Source: Acidimicrobiales bacterium (GTDB taxonomy: Bacteria > Actinomycetota > Acidimicrobiia > Acidimicrobiales > Aldehydirespiratoraceae). From it: a stretch of 64,000 nucleotides of DNA. Both the position numbers and the translations under genes were made by a program. Below are positions 9,661 through 19,511 of the stretch, piece after piece. Position 1 is the first letter of the stretch. Each line of letters opens with the position of its first letter. The stretch covers positions 1 to 64,000 of the forward strand of contig JAQWLJ010000047.1 of NCBI GenBank assembly GCA_029247365.1, given 5' to 3'. Below the pieces are notes generated by a model, which ran no database searches, was not told the origin of the DNA, and saw nothing but the letters and a program-made list of their open reading frames with translations.

Positions 9661-11237
9661 GTACGCCTCCTGCGCCGGGCACCGATGGCGGTTTCGACAA
9701 GATCTTGGTCGTCGACTTCGGTGCTCAGTACGCGCAGCTGATTGCGCGACGGGTGCGCGAAGCCAAGGTGTACAGCGAGATCGTGGCGCCCACGATCAGT
9801 GCCGATGAGATCAGAGCTAAGGAGCCAACCGGCATCATCTTCAGCGGTGGCCCTGACTCGGTTCACGCCGAGGGTGCGATTTTGATCGATCCCGGCGTGT
9901 ACGACCTTGACGTGCCAATCCTTGGCATCTGCTACGGCGCTCAGCTGATCGCGCAGCAGAATGGGGGCATGGTCGGGCGCACCGATCGCGGCGAGTACGG
10001 CCGCACCGTGCTGAGCGTCGATGGCGACGGCGGCACGATGCTTGGTGGCACCCCCAGCGAGCAGAACGTGTGGATGTCGCACTTCGATGCGATCACGGTC
10101 GCACCCGAAGGCAGCACTGCCACTGCGTCGACGCCCGACGCACCGATCGCGGCGTTCGAATCCCAGGAGCGGGGCCTCTTCGGTGTGCAGTTCCATCCCG
10201 AGGTCATGCACACCGAGCATGGCCAGCACGTGATCGAGCGGTTTCTCCGCGATGGCTGCGGCACCCTCGGCGACTGGACGATGGCATCGATCATCGACAC
10301 GTCAGTCGAGCAGATCCGTGCACAGGTTGGAGACAAGCAGGTCATCTGCGCTCTTTCGGGTGGTGTCGACTCTGCGGTTGCGGCGGCGCTCGTGCACAAG
10401 GCGATTGGCGAGCAGCTCACCTGCGTGCACGTCGACACTGGCCTGATGCGGCTCAACGAGGCCGACCAGGTCATCGAGACCTTCGAGCGCAACTTCGGTG
10501 TTCGGCTGGTCTTCGTCGATGCCTCCGATCGCTTCTTCACTGCCCTCGCCGGAGTCACCGAACCCGAGGCCAAGCGCAAGGCGATCGGCGAGTTATTCAT
10601 CAGAGTTTTCGAGGACGCGAAGGCCGAAGCAACCGATGCCGGTGGCTCGCACGCGGACTTCCTTGTGCAGGGCACGCTCTACCCTGACGTCATCGAGTCG
10701 GGCAGCGAACACGCCTCCACGATCAAATCGCACCACAACGTCGGTGGTTTGCCCGATGACATGGAGTTCGAGCTCATCGAGCCGCTGCGGAGCCTCTTTA
10801 AGGACGAGGTCCGCATGGTTGGCTCTGAGCTTGGTTTGCCCGAAGAGATCGTCCAGCGGCAGCCATTCCCCGGTCCGGGTCTCGGTGTGCGAATCATTGG
10901 CGAGGTCACCCCCGACAAGGTCGAGACGCTGCAGCAGGCCGACTTCATCGTCCGTGAAGAGCTCGCCAAGGCCGGTCTCGAGCGAGAGATCTGGCAGTCG
11001 TTCGCCGTGCTTCCCGACATTCGTAGCGTGGGGGTAATGGGCGACGAACGCACCTATGGCTGGCCGATCATCATTCGCGCCGTCACCAGCGAAGACGCAA
11101 TGACCGCCGATTGGGCGCGTATCCCCTACGAGACGCTCGAAGCGATGAGTAGCCGCGTGATCAACGAGGTCCCCGGGGTCAACCGTGTGGCGTACGACAT
11201 CACGTCGAAGCCCCCGGGCACGATCGAGTGGGAATGA
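9657..11237 (+). CDS. guaA: GMP synthase (glutamine-hydrolysing)
   Basis: [36 protein letters not shown]-terminal [29 protein letters not shown]. Confidence 0.97.
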   Translation: MSTPPAPGTDGGFDKILVVDFGAQYAQLIARRVREAKVYSEIVAPTISADEIRAKEPTGIIFSGGPDSVHAEGAILIDPGVYDLDVPILGICYGAQLIAQQNGGMVGRTDRGEYGRTVLSVDGDGGTMLGGTPSEQNVWMSHFDAITVAPEGSTATASTPDAPIAAFESQERGLFGVQFHPEVMHTEHGQHVIERFLRDGCGTLGDWTMASIIDTSVEQIRAQVGDKQVICALSGGVDSAVAAALVHKAIGEQLTCVHVDTGLMRLNEADQVIETFERNFGVRLVFVDASDRFFTALAGVTEPEAKRKAIGELFIRVFEDAKAEATDAGGSHADFLVQGTLYPDVIESGSEHASTIKSHHNVGGLPDDMEFELIEPLRSLFKDEVRMVGSELGLPEEIVQRQPFPGPGLGVRIIGEVTPDKVETLQQADFIVREELAKAGLEREIWQSFAVLPDIRSVGVMGDERTYGWPIIIRAVTSEDAMTADWARIPYETLEAMSSRVINEVPGVNRVAYDITSKPPGTIEWE

Positions 11238-11806
11238 GCGAAGCGCTCGACGCAGCTGCGTATCAGCGCGCTGCTGCCCTCTTAGGTGAGACGATCACGA
11301 GCCTGTCTGACGAGGAGTGGGACCGAACCACCCATCCCGACGACTGGACGGCCGTTACCAGCACCGCATGGGTCGTCGTCGGCGATTCCCAGCTCACCGC
11401 CGCAGCGCAAGGAGAGGCACTCGGTCAGGTCGGCGAGTTCGATGCGGCCATCCTCGGCGGCAATCCCGTAGCGGCATGGAGGGGGACCGCGGTTGCCGCC
11501 ATCGGGGCGCTGCGCGACGTCGACGCTGCGGCGGTGATCGTTCCTCACCCCGACGGCCACGTGCTGTTGGCCGACCTGATCGCTCAGCGCGTCAGCGAGA
11601 ACCTCATACGTGCCTGGGATATCGGACGCGCTGCGGGACGCCCGGTCGAAGTCCCTGAAGACCTGGCTGACGCCTGCCTCGGCTTCTGGGCCGACCATAC
11701 CGATGCAGTGCTCGCGGGCGGAGTATTGCCCGACGAACCGGTTGAACCGCGCGCCGGAGCCGGCGTCGTCGAACGGTTCCTCGGTCTCATGGGCCGCAGC
11801 GTCTGA
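11234..11806 (+). CDS. TIGR03086/maleylpyruvate isomerase-like (DinB-fold) protein
   Basis: N-terminal W-D motif (DDWTAV) and overall layout; family assignment tentative. Confidence 0.5.
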   Translation: MSEALDAAAYQRAAALLGETITSLSDEEWDRTTHPDDWTAVTSTAWVVVGDSQLTAAAQGEALGQVGEFDAAILGGNPVAAWRGTAVAAIGALRDVDAAAVIVPHPDGHVLLADLIAQRVSENLIRAWDIGRAAGRPVEVPEDLADACLGFWADHTDAVLAGGVLPDEPVEPRAGAGVVERFLGLMGRSV

Positions 11807-11810
11807 CCTC

Positions 11811-11832
11811 GTTCACGTGAAGTTCGGGCAAT
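11811..11832 (+). promoter_or_regulatory. candidate PHO box (two 11-nt units)
   Basis: gttcacgtgaa|gttcgggcaat, about 60 nt upstream of pstS1. Confidence 0.45.
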
Positions 11833-11893
11833 AGCCTGATCGGCTTCATGCCGGGCAACCTCCTCGAAACCTGAGGTTCCTACCGTGCGGTCC

Positions 11894-13018
11894 ATGGATC
11901 AATCCAACCCACGACAGGCGCGCCTGCTCGTTATAACCCTGCTGACTGTTTTCGCTCTGTTCGCTGCTGCGTGCGGCGACGATGACACGAGCGCATCGGG
12001 CGGCACCACTGACACAAGCGCTGCCGACGACACTGCTTCGGCTTCCGACTCGGTCAGTGCCAGCGGCGAACTCGATGGCGAGTTCCTCGTCTCCGGCTCG
12101 TCGACCGTGTATCCGATCGTGCTCGAGCAAGCCGAGGCGTTCGGCGCTGCGAACGGCGGCGTTGCGATCTCCGTGGAAGGCCCTGGCTCCGGTGACGGTG
12201 CCCAGAAGTTCTGCAACGGTGAGGTTCCGATCGCCAACGCCTCCCGGACCTACAAGGACGCAGAGATCGAGATTTGCGAGGCCAACGGCATCGAGTTCAT
12301 CGAGATCCGTCGCGGTATCGACGGCATTTCCGTCGTCACTTCGCCGGAGAACGACGCCGTCGAGTGCGTCAGCTTCAACCAGCTGTACTCGCTGATCTCT
12401 GAGGAGGCCACAGGTTCGGACAGTTGGGCCGACGGCAACGGCCTGCTCACGGAAATGGGTGCCGTCGACGCTAACTTCCCAGATGCCCAGCTAGACGTCT
12501 TCGGGCCTGGTGAAGAGTCGGGGACGTTCGACTCCTTCGCTGAGATCGTTATCGAGTCGGTTGCCAAGGGCAAGACTGGTCTCGACTCCGAGGCCCGCGA
12601 GTTCGTGAAGACGATTCGACCCGACTACACCTCGAGCCCTGACGACAACATCATCGTCGAAGGTATCTCGTCGAGTCAGTACAGCATCGGCTGGGTCGGC
12701 TTCGCCTTTGCGAAGGAAGCCGAGGAGTCCGGTCAGGCCAAGCTTCTCGCGGTCAGCAAGGAAGACGGCGGTGAGTGTGTCACGCCGAGCCCCGGGACCA
12801 TCGCCTCTGCCGAGTTCCCGATCGCTCGCTTCCTCTACACCTACGTCAACGCCGCCGCGGCGAACGACCCGGCAGTGGTCGCGTTCGTCGACTACATGAT
12901 GAGCGCGGAAGGTCTCGAGTCCGTCACCAGTGCCGGGTACATCGATCTGTCGAACGTCGACCAGAGCCTGGCGCAGGCCATCTGGGAGAACCGCACAACT
13001 GGGCGCAGTTGGGGCTGA
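11894..13018 (+). CDS. pstS: phosphate ABC transporter substrate-binding lipoprotein PstS (paralogue 1)
   Basis: lipobox LFAAACGDD; LVSGSSTVYPI; GPGSGDGAQKFCNGEVPIANASR. Confidence 0.93.
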   Translation: MDQSNPRQARLLVITLLTVFALFAAACGDDDTSASGGTTDTSAADDTASASDSVSASGELDGEFLVSGSSTVYPIVLEQAEAFGAANGGVAISVEGPGSGDGAQKFCNGEVPIANASRTYKDAEIEICEANGIEFIEIRRGIDGISVVTSPENDAVECVSFNQLYSLISEEATGSDSWADGNGLLTEMGAVDANFPDAQLDVFGPGEESGTFDSFAEIVIESVAKGKTGLDSEAREFVKTIRPDYTSSPDDNIIVEGISSSQYSIGWVGFAFAKEAEESGQAKLLAVSKEDGGECVTPSPGTIASAEFPIARFLYTYVNAAAANDPAVVAFVDYMMSAEGLESVTSAGYIDLSNVDQSLAQAIWENRTTGRSWG

Positions 13019-13093
13019 CACTGAATCGTTGCAGCTGACGCTGACGCTGACCGCGGATGGCGGCGCAGATATCCACCGAATCCCCTCCATGAC

Positions 13094-13122
13094 AACGGCC
13101 CCGGCATGTGCCCGGGGCCGTT
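13094..13122. terminator. bidirectional stem-loop terminator
   Basis: perfect 11-bp stem aacggccccgg-catgtgc-ccggggccgtt between convergent pstS1 and phoU-like gene, followed by cgtcgtttt. Confidence 0.8.
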
Positions 13123-13145
13123 CGTCGTTTTGGCGGAGGGGTAGA

Positions 13146-13817
13146 TCAGTCGTCAATATCGGTGGCGCCGTCGTCTTGATAGCCCTGGTGCTGGAGTGGC
13201 TCGGTTGCGGTCGTCACGACGCCGGCAATGTTTGCCACGATGCGCTTCCAGTAGCGATACAGAATCGCTCGCGGCACGACCTTGTGCCCCGGCTCCTCAG
13301 AGTGCATGAGCTCACGAATATGGTCCTGCAGTTCGACCTGCAGATCGTTGGTCCGCTTGCGAAGTTCGGTCGCGCCGTCCTCGTCGCCGGCGGCGATGAT
13401 GTCGGCCGCCTGACCGAGCATCTCGCTGATGGTCCGGCGGAAGCCGATCAGCATCTCAAGATCGGGGGCCTCGCTCAGATCGGCGCCGTCCTCGGCGAGA
13501 TACAGGATGTTCTTGTTCTGGTCGCCGATGCGTTCGATCTTTTTTATTAGCAGGATCAGACCCAGTACCTCGCCGATGTCGCTGCTGCCCTGCACGCTCA
13601 CGTGCACCACGAGTTGGCCACGCAGATCCTGCTCGGCTTCGTTGATGCGCTCATCGGTCTGGCGGACGTCTTGGCCAATAGTCTCGACATCGGCCCCACT
13701 CAGCAGTGCGGCAGACGCGAGGTCAAAGCTGTGGCGGGCGTCGGAAACCATCGACACAGTTCGAGCCGTGATTTGATCGAGGCTGTTCTCGCCGTCGCCT
13801 CGGCGGAAGAAGGTCAT
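13146..13817 (-). CDS. PhoU-like (PhoU/DUF47-type) protein
   Basis: LIKKIERIGDQNKNILYLAEDG signature; adjacent to Na/Pi cotransporter. Confidence 0.78.
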   Translation of the reverse strand: MTFFRRGDGENSLDQITARTVSMVSDARHSFDLASAALLSGADVETIGQDVRQTDERINEAEQDLRGQLVVHVSVQGSSDIGEVLGLILLIKKIERIGDQNKNILYLAEDGADLSEAPDLEMLIGFRRTISEMLGQAADIIAAGDEDGATELRKRTNDLQVELQDHIRELMHSEEPGHKVVPRAILYRYWKRIVANIAGVVTTATEPLQHQGYQDDGATDIDD

Positions 13818-13863
13818 GACCATGAGGTCGCTCCTTGGGTGGGTGAGATGAGTTTCGCGCTTG

Positions 13864-15000
13864 TCATCGGAAGATCGCCACGCCGATCAATGGGATCACG
13901 ATGAACAAGGTGATGACGTACGCAACAGCCATCGTGTGACGTTCGACTGCGAGGTCGGCCATGCGCTCGGCCGCTCGCAAGGGGATCATGCGGATTCGAG
14001 GCATCGGATAGAGGAGCGCGATGCCGATCACATTGAACGTCGTATGCACCAATGCGATTGTCAGCGCGTCGACCGACCCCGATGCCAGCGCAGCCAAGAG
14101 GGCGGTGATCGTGGTGCCTACGTTGGCACCGAGGGTCACGGGGAAGATGTTTCGTAGGGTCACGACACCGGCTGCAGCAAGCGGGACCATGATCGAGGTA
14201 GTGATGCTCGACGACTGCACGGCGACGGTGATCACCAGGCCGAGCACCATCGCAACGGTGCCACCACCACTGCCGAGGACGGCGTTGAGTGAGCGCTCGA
14301 CACGGTCCGCAACGAGCTTCTTCATGTTTTTGGTGATGAAGGTCAGCGCAGCGAGCACGATGACGAGGCCGACGAGGACCATCGATGTGCCGAGGAAGTT
14401 CTCTTCCAACCCCAGCTCGCCGAGGCCGTCTTTCAACCAGCCGACGGGTTCCTTGACCCATTTCTTGATCGGGCTTTTCCACTCACTGCCGGCGGAACCG
14501 CCGAGCGCCTCGGTGATTGAGGTGGCGATGCTCGACAGGGCACCGGTCAGCAGCTCGATCGGGAGGAGGATTGTGACCGCGAGCAGGTTGAAGAAGTCGT
14601 GGACCGTGGCGGCGGCAAATGCCCGCTTGAATTCGTCGGACTGACGGATTGAGCCGAGCGAGACGAGTGTGTTGGTGACAGTGGTGCCGATGTTGGCGCC
14701 CATAATCATCGGGACCGCGGCGTCAACGCCGAGTGCGCCTGAGGCGACAAGGCCGACGACCACCGATGTGCTCGCCGACGACGACTGCACGAGCACCGTG
14801 CCCAGGATGCCAACGAACAGGCCGGCGATCGGGTTGTTGACGCTCTCGAACAGGTTGGCCTGGGTGTCGGCCCCCATCACCTTGATGCCGGATTCGAGGC
14901 TGGAAACGCCGACCAGGAAGATGTAGATCAGCGCGAAAACGAGCACGGACCGTGCCCACGTGGGCAGACCTCGATCGGCTGCCGTCGTGGTCCCCGTCAT
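13864..15000 (-). CDS. Na+/phosphate cotransporter (NptA/PNaS family)
   Basis: Duplicated QSSS motifs (LVQSSSASTSVV, AVQSSSITTSIM) and GANIGTTVT / GANVGTTIT. Confidence 0.93.
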   Translation of the reverse strand: MTGTTTAADRGLPTWARSVLVFALIYIFLVGVSSLESGIKVMGADTQANLFESVNNPIAGLFVGILGTVLVQSSSASTSVVVGLVASGALGVDAAVPMIMGANIGTTVTNTLVSLGSIRQSDEFKRAFAAATVHDFFNLLAVTILLPIELLTGALSSIATSITEALGGSAGSEWKSPIKKWVKEPVGWLKDGLGELGLEENFLGTSMVLVGLVIVLAALTFITKNMKKLVADRVERSLNAVLGSGGGTVAMVLGLVITVAVQSSSITTSIMVPLAAAGVVTLRNIFPVTLGANVGTTITALLAALASGSVDALTIALVHTTFNVIGIALLYPMPRIRMIPLRAAERMADLAVERHTMAVAYVITLFIVIPLIGVAIFR

Positions 15001-15062
15001 GACTCTCCCTCGATGTCAGCGGCGGAAACGTAGCACCTTGGCTCTCGGCGCGCCCGCACGCC

Positions 15063-15106
15063 GTTCGCCAACTGTTTACCTGGAGTGGGTTTGCCGTTCA
15101 TCCGAG
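15063..15106 (+). promoter_or_regulatory. candidate PHO-box array, four consecutive 11-nt units
   Basis: GTTCGCCAACT|GTTTACCTGGA|GTGGGTTTGCC|GTTCATCCGAG in the divergent nptA-pstS2 intergenic region. Confidence 0.5.
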
Positions 15107-15147
15107 GCCCCCAGAGGTGACAGCTCCGGTTCGTAGCATTGCGTTCC

Positions 15148-16275
15148 GTGCACGAACTTCTTCCTCCGAGCCGGTCCGATCGGTTCCGGAGTGTCGGCCT
15201 GATCGTCGGTTTACTTGCGCTGTTCGCGCTGATTTCTGCGCTCGTCAACGATGACGCGTCGGTCACCGTTGTGGCGGCCGAACCCAGCGTCGATGGCTCC
15301 ACCGAGGGTGACGTAGCCCCCGCAGGGCCGTTGGACGGCGAGTTCCTCATCTCCGGTTCATCGACCGTCTACCCGATCGTGCTCGAACAGGCCGAGGCGT
15401 TTAGCGATGCGAACGATGGCGTTGCGATCTCGGTCGAAGGGCCGGGTTCGGGCGATGGCGCTCAGAAGTTCTGCAACGGTGAAGTCCCGATCGCCAACGC
15501 TTCTCGCCTCTACAAGCAGCAAGAGCTCGAAATCTGTGAGGCAAATGGCATTGAGTACATCGAGTTGCGGCGCGGCATCGATGGCATCACCGTGATCAGC
15601 TCGCCGGCAAACGATCGCATCGAGTGCCTGTCGTTCAACGATCTCTATGCCCTTATTTCCGAAGAGGCGAGCGGCTTCGATAGCTGGGCCGACGCCAATG
15701 CCCTCACCTCTCTATGGGACGGCACCGCATTCCCCGATGTCGCCCTCGATGTCTACGGTCCTGGGGAGGAGTCCGGCACCTTCGACTCGTTCGGCGAGAT
15801 CGTCATCGAGGGGGTCGCTAAGGGCAAGACCGGTCTCGACACAGAGTCCCGCGACTTCGTGACGTCGATTCGGCCCGACTACACGTCGAGCCCGGATGAC
15901 AATGTCATCCTCCAAGGCATCGGCGCGTCCGACTACTCGATTGGCTGGGTCGGCTTCGCCTTTGCAAAGGAGGCCGAGGAGGCTGGCGCGGCCAAGCTCG
16001 TGCAGGTTGCCAAAGAAGACGGGGGCTTGTGTGTGAGCCCGACTGAGGAGACGATCGCGTCGGCCGCCTTTCCGATCGCCCGGTTCCTCTACACCTACGT
16101 CAACGCCAACGCTGCCGCGAACGACCCAGCCGTGATCGCGTTCGTTGATTACATGATGAGCGACGAGGGACTCGATGCCGTCAGCTCTGCTGGCTACATC
16201 AACCTCGCCGATTCCGACCAGCTGCGGGCCCAGGCGATCTGGGTGAACCGGGTGAGTGGACCGGCGTGGGATTGA
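15148..16275 (+). CDS. pstS: phosphate-binding protein PstS paralogue 2, N-terminal hydrophobic segment without lipobox
   Basis: Strongly similar to 11894..13018 protein; LIVGLLALFALISALVNDDAS has no Cys. Confidence 0.9.
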   Translation: MHELLPPSRSDRFRSVGLIVGLLALFALISALVNDDASVTVVAAEPSVDGSTEGDVAPAGPLDGEFLISGSSTVYPIVLEQAEAFSDANDGVAISVEGPGSGDGAQKFCNGEVPIANASRLYKQQELEICEANGIEYIELRRGIDGITVISSPANDRIECLSFNDLYALISEEASGFDSWADANALTSLWDGTAFPDVALDVYGPGEESGTFDSFGEIVIEGVAKGKTGLDTESRDFVTSIRPDYTSSPDDNVILQGIGASDYSIGWVGFAFAKEAEEAGAAKLVQVAKEDGGLCVSPTEETIASAAFPIARFLYTYVNANAAANDPAVIAFVDYMMSDEGLDAVSSAGYINLADSDQLRAQAIWVNRVSGPAWD

Positions 16276-16277
16276 CG

Positions 16278-17717
16278 ATGCCCACCGAGTCGGCCGGCCT
16301 CTCGGCGGAGCCGCCGACGGTCTCGCTTCCGTCGGTGAACTCCCGAGCCGTCGGCGCAGTTCTCGAACCGGCGACCTTCCTGGTCGTCGCTGCTGCGGTC
16401 GCTGTGGCCGAGCACTTCATTGAGGGGCCGATCGGTGGTTTCGGTCCATCGGCGTTCTGGGTCGCCTTCTGGGCCATGGCGATGTGGAGCGCGTGGCACT
16501 GGCCTGCTGCCCAGACCCTTGCCTCCTCGTTCTCGGGCAACCACCTCGCCATGCTCGACGGGCGTCCCGCATCGCCCCTCACCCTCGCTGCTCGTGAGCT
16601 GACTCGAGCCGGGTTCCTCTACGGTCTGCCGTTGCTCGCCATCGAGAAGAACATCGTGCCGGTGCTGGCAATGATGGCGTTGTCAGGTTTTGTTATCGCC
16701 AAGGCACCTGGTCGTCGGGCGCCGTGGGACTTCGTGGTCGGCACCGTTGTGATCGAGGATTTCGGCGGACCGGCGGCGGTTATCGAACGTACTGAAGTCC
16801 ATTCGGTGGCTGACCTCCAGCTCAACGAGTCGCGCAATCGGCAAAACGTCCGGGCTCGAGCCCTCGTGCTCGCGTTCGGCATGACGTCGGTCCTGGTGAG
16901 TGCCTTGATCGTCTGGAGCATTTTCAGCGAGGCATGGGAGTTCTTTGCCGCCCAAGAGTTCAGTTGGTCGAGCCTGCAGGGCATTGGCTGGTTCCCACGC
17001 CGCGGCATCTTTGATGTCTGGACCCTCTTCATCGGCACCCTCTGGATCACCGGCATCGCGATTGCCCTCGCCGGTCCCGTTGGCCTGGGTGTGGCCTTCT
17101 ACCTCTCCGAATACGCAAGCCCACGGGTCCGCCGCACGGTCAAGCCGATCATCGAGACCCTGGCCAGCATCCCGTCGGTTGTACTCGGCCTCTTCGCCAT
17201 CAGCTTCATCACTCCACAGGTCCTGCAGCCGATCGACGGATCGATTGGCTTCGCGTCGCTGCTCGCGGCCGGCCTCGGTGTCGGAATTCTGACCGTCCCG
17301 ATCATCGCCTCGATCTCTGAGGACGCGATGCGAGCTGTTCCAATGGAGCTCCGGGAAGCGAGCTACGGCCTCGGCGGTCGCCGGGTGACCACATCGCTTC
17401 GGGTTGTGTTCCCTGCGGCCCTGTCGGGTATCTCCGCAGCTTTCATCGTGGGTATCTCCCGCGCCATTGGCGAGACGATGGTGGTCTACATCGCCGCCGG
17501 TGGTTCGGGCGGTGCGGTCCTCGAGTACGACGCTCGCAACGAGGGCCAGACCTTCACCGCAGCGATGGCATCCCTTGGTGCCGGCACCGACTCGGTCGCC
17601 GGTGTAGGCATCGCATTCCAGAGCCTCTACGCCCTCGGCGCGCTGTTGTTCGTGATCACACTGCTGCTCAACGTCTTGTCCGACGCGATCGTTCGCCGTT
17701 TCCGGCAGGCGTACTGA
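16278..17717 (+). CDS. pstC: phosphate ABC transporter permease PstC with N-terminal RDD-like extension
   Basis: C-terminal permease motifs PVGLGVAFYLSEYA, ETLASIPSVVLGLFA, ISRAIGETMVVYIAAG; about 170-aa extension with LDGRPASPLTLAARELTRAGF...PWDFVVGTVVIE. Confidence 0.9.
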   Translation: MPTESAGLSAEPPTVSLPSVNSRAVGAVLEPATFLVVAAAVAVAEHFIEGPIGGFGPSAFWVAFWAMAMWSAWHWPAAQTLASSFSGNHLAMLDGRPASPLTLAARELTRAGFLYGLPLLAIEKNIVPVLAMMALSGFVIAKAPGRRAPWDFVVGTVVIEDFGGPAAVIERTEVHSVADLQLNESRNRQNVRARALVLAFGMTSVLVSALIVWSIFSEAWEFFAAQEFSWSSLQGIGWFPRRGIFDVWTLFIGTLWITGIAIALAGPVGLGVAFYLSEYASPRVRRTVKPIIETLASIPSVVLGLFAISFITPQVLQPIDGSIGFASLLAAGLGVGILTVPIIASISEDAMRAVPMELREASYGLGGRRVTTSLRVVFPAALSGISAAFIVGISRAIGETMVVYIAAGGSGGAVLEYDARNEGQTFTAAMASLGAGTDSVAGVGIAFQSLYALGALLFVITLLLNVLSDAIVRRFRQAY

Positions 17718-18634
17718 TGCACGACCGCCAGACCGTCTCCCTTGACTCCCTGCGGGCCCGCCGCGGTGATGATGCAGCAGGTCATGTCTTCTTCCTGCTG
17801 ATCACTGCGGCGGTTGGACTTGCGTTCTTCATCGTCGCTGCTGTCGGCGTCGACGTGGTTGTTGAAGCATGGGACATCCTCGCCAACCGGCTGTGGGACT
17901 TCCTGGCCTCCCCGAGCTCGGCCGACGAAGCCAAGTCCGGCGTCTCGCAGGGCATCCGGGGCAGTGCGCTCATCGCAGCGTTCGTGATCCTGACGTTCCC
18001 GGCCGGGGTCGGCGCCGCGATTTACCTTGAGGAATACGCCGACGACACGTGGCTGTCGCGGCTGATACAGGTGACGGTGCGAAATCTTGCCGGTGTGCCG
18101 TCGATTGTTTACGGCCTGCTCGGCGTCGCCGTGTTCGTGAAGGGGCTCGACGGCCTCACTGGTGGTCGCAGCGTCATTGCGGCTGGCCTTGCGATTGCGG
18201 TCCTTGTGCTCCCAGTGATCGTCATCACTGCGGGCGAGGCGCTTCGCGCAGTCCCGACGCCACTGCGCGAAGGTGCCTACGGTCTTGGCGCAACGCAGTG
18301 GGAGGTCATTCGGACGCAGGTGCTGCCTGCTGCGCTGCCCGGCATCCTCACCGGCACCGTCCTTGGCGTTGCGCGTGCGCTCGGTGAAGCCGCTCCGCTA
18401 CTCGTGATCGGCGCTGTGGGCTTCTACACCACCGGTAACCAGGACTTTGTCGAGCAACTCCGGGGGGCGTTCACGGCATTGCCGATGAACATCGCCAACT
18501 ACGCGCGGCTGCCAGCCGAGACCTGGCGAGGCCATGCCGCGGCGGCGAGCTTTGTGCTGCTCGTCCTTGTGTTCTTGATCAATCTCGTGGCGATCGTCGT
18601 CCGAGCCCGAATCTCCAAGCGACTCGGTCGCTGA
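17717..18634 (+). CDS. pstA: phosphate ABC transporter permease PstA
   Basis: [54 protein letters not shown]. Confidence 0.95.
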   Translation: MHDRQTVSLDSLRARRGDDAAGHVFFLLITAAVGLAFFIVAAVGVDVVVEAWDILANRLWDFLASPSSADEAKSGVSQGIRGSALIAAFVILTFPAGVGAAIYLEEYADDTWLSRLIQVTVRNLAGVPSIVYGLLGVAVFVKGLDGLTGGRSVIAAGLAIAVLVLPVIVITAGEALRAVPTPLREGAYGLGATQWEVIRTQVLPAALPGILTGTVLGVARALGEAAPLLVIGAVGFYTTGNQDFVEQLRGAFTALPMNIANYARLPAETWRGHAAAASFVLLVLVFLINLVAIVVRARISKRLGR

Positions 18635-18660
18635 CCCCTGCCCGAGCAGAAGTGAGAATG

Positions 18661-19497
18661 ATGACAATGACCGAATTCGCCATCACCGCCGGTGTGAAAG
18701 CTGCCTCCGGAACGGGGGCCAACGATGTGTTTACCGTCGATGGCCTTAATGTCTTCTACGGCGATCATCACGCCGTCTCTGAGGTCGACTTGGCCGTCAA
18801 GGAGCGCGAGATTACGGCCTTCATCGGGCCGTCGGGCTGCGGCAAGTCGACGGTGCTGCGCTGCTTCAACCGCATGAACGATCTCATCGATATCGCCCGG
18901 GTGGAGGGCACCGTTCGCTACCACGGCGTCGACCTTTATGACGAGGCCGTCGATCCGGTGGCAGTGCGGCGTCGTATCGGCATGGTGTTCCAGAAACCGA
19001 ACCCGTTCCCGAAATCGATCTTTGACAACGTCGCCTACGGACCGCGTGTCGGTGGTCGAAAAGGCAACCTTGACGAGGTCGTCGAGCGCTCGCTTCGTAG
19101 CGCCGGTCTCTGGGACGAAGTGAAGGACCGCCTCAGTGAGTCGGCCCTCGGAATGTCGGGTGGTCAGCAGCAGCGCCTCTGCATCGCCCGCGCCATCGCA
19201 GTAAATCCCGATGTGCTCCTCATGGACGAGCCCTGCTCGGCCCTTGACCCGATTGCCACCGGCGTGATCGAGGAACTCATGAAGGAGATTCAGAGCGAGT
19301 ACACGATCATCATCGTGACCCACAACATGCAGCAAGCGGCCCGAGTGAGCGACCGAACGGCGTTCTTCACCGCCGAGATCGACGAGCGCTCAGGGCAGCG
19401 GCGGGGCAAGCTGGTCGAGTTCGAGGAGACCGGCACGATCTTTTCGAATCCCGGCGACGAACGCACCGAGGCGTATGTGACCGGCCGCTTCGGCTGA
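18661..19497 (+). CDS. pstB: phosphate ABC transporter ATPase PstB
   Basis: [56 protein letters not shown]. Confidence 0.97.
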   Translation: MTMTEFAITAGVKAASGTGANDVFTVDGLNVFYGDHHAVSEVDLAVKEREITAFIGPSGCGKSTVLRCFNRMNDLIDIARVEGTVRYHGVDLYDEAVDPVAVRRRIGMVFQKPNPFPKSIFDNVAYGPRVGGRKGNLDEVVERSLRSAGLWDEVKDRLSESALGMSGGQQQRLCIARAIAVNPDVLLMDEPCSALDPIATGVIEELMKEIQSEYTIIIVTHNMQQAARVSDRTAFFTAEIDERSGQRRGKLVEFEETGTIFSNPGDERTEAYVTGRFG

Positions 19498-19511
19498 GCG
19501 GAGGAACCCCT

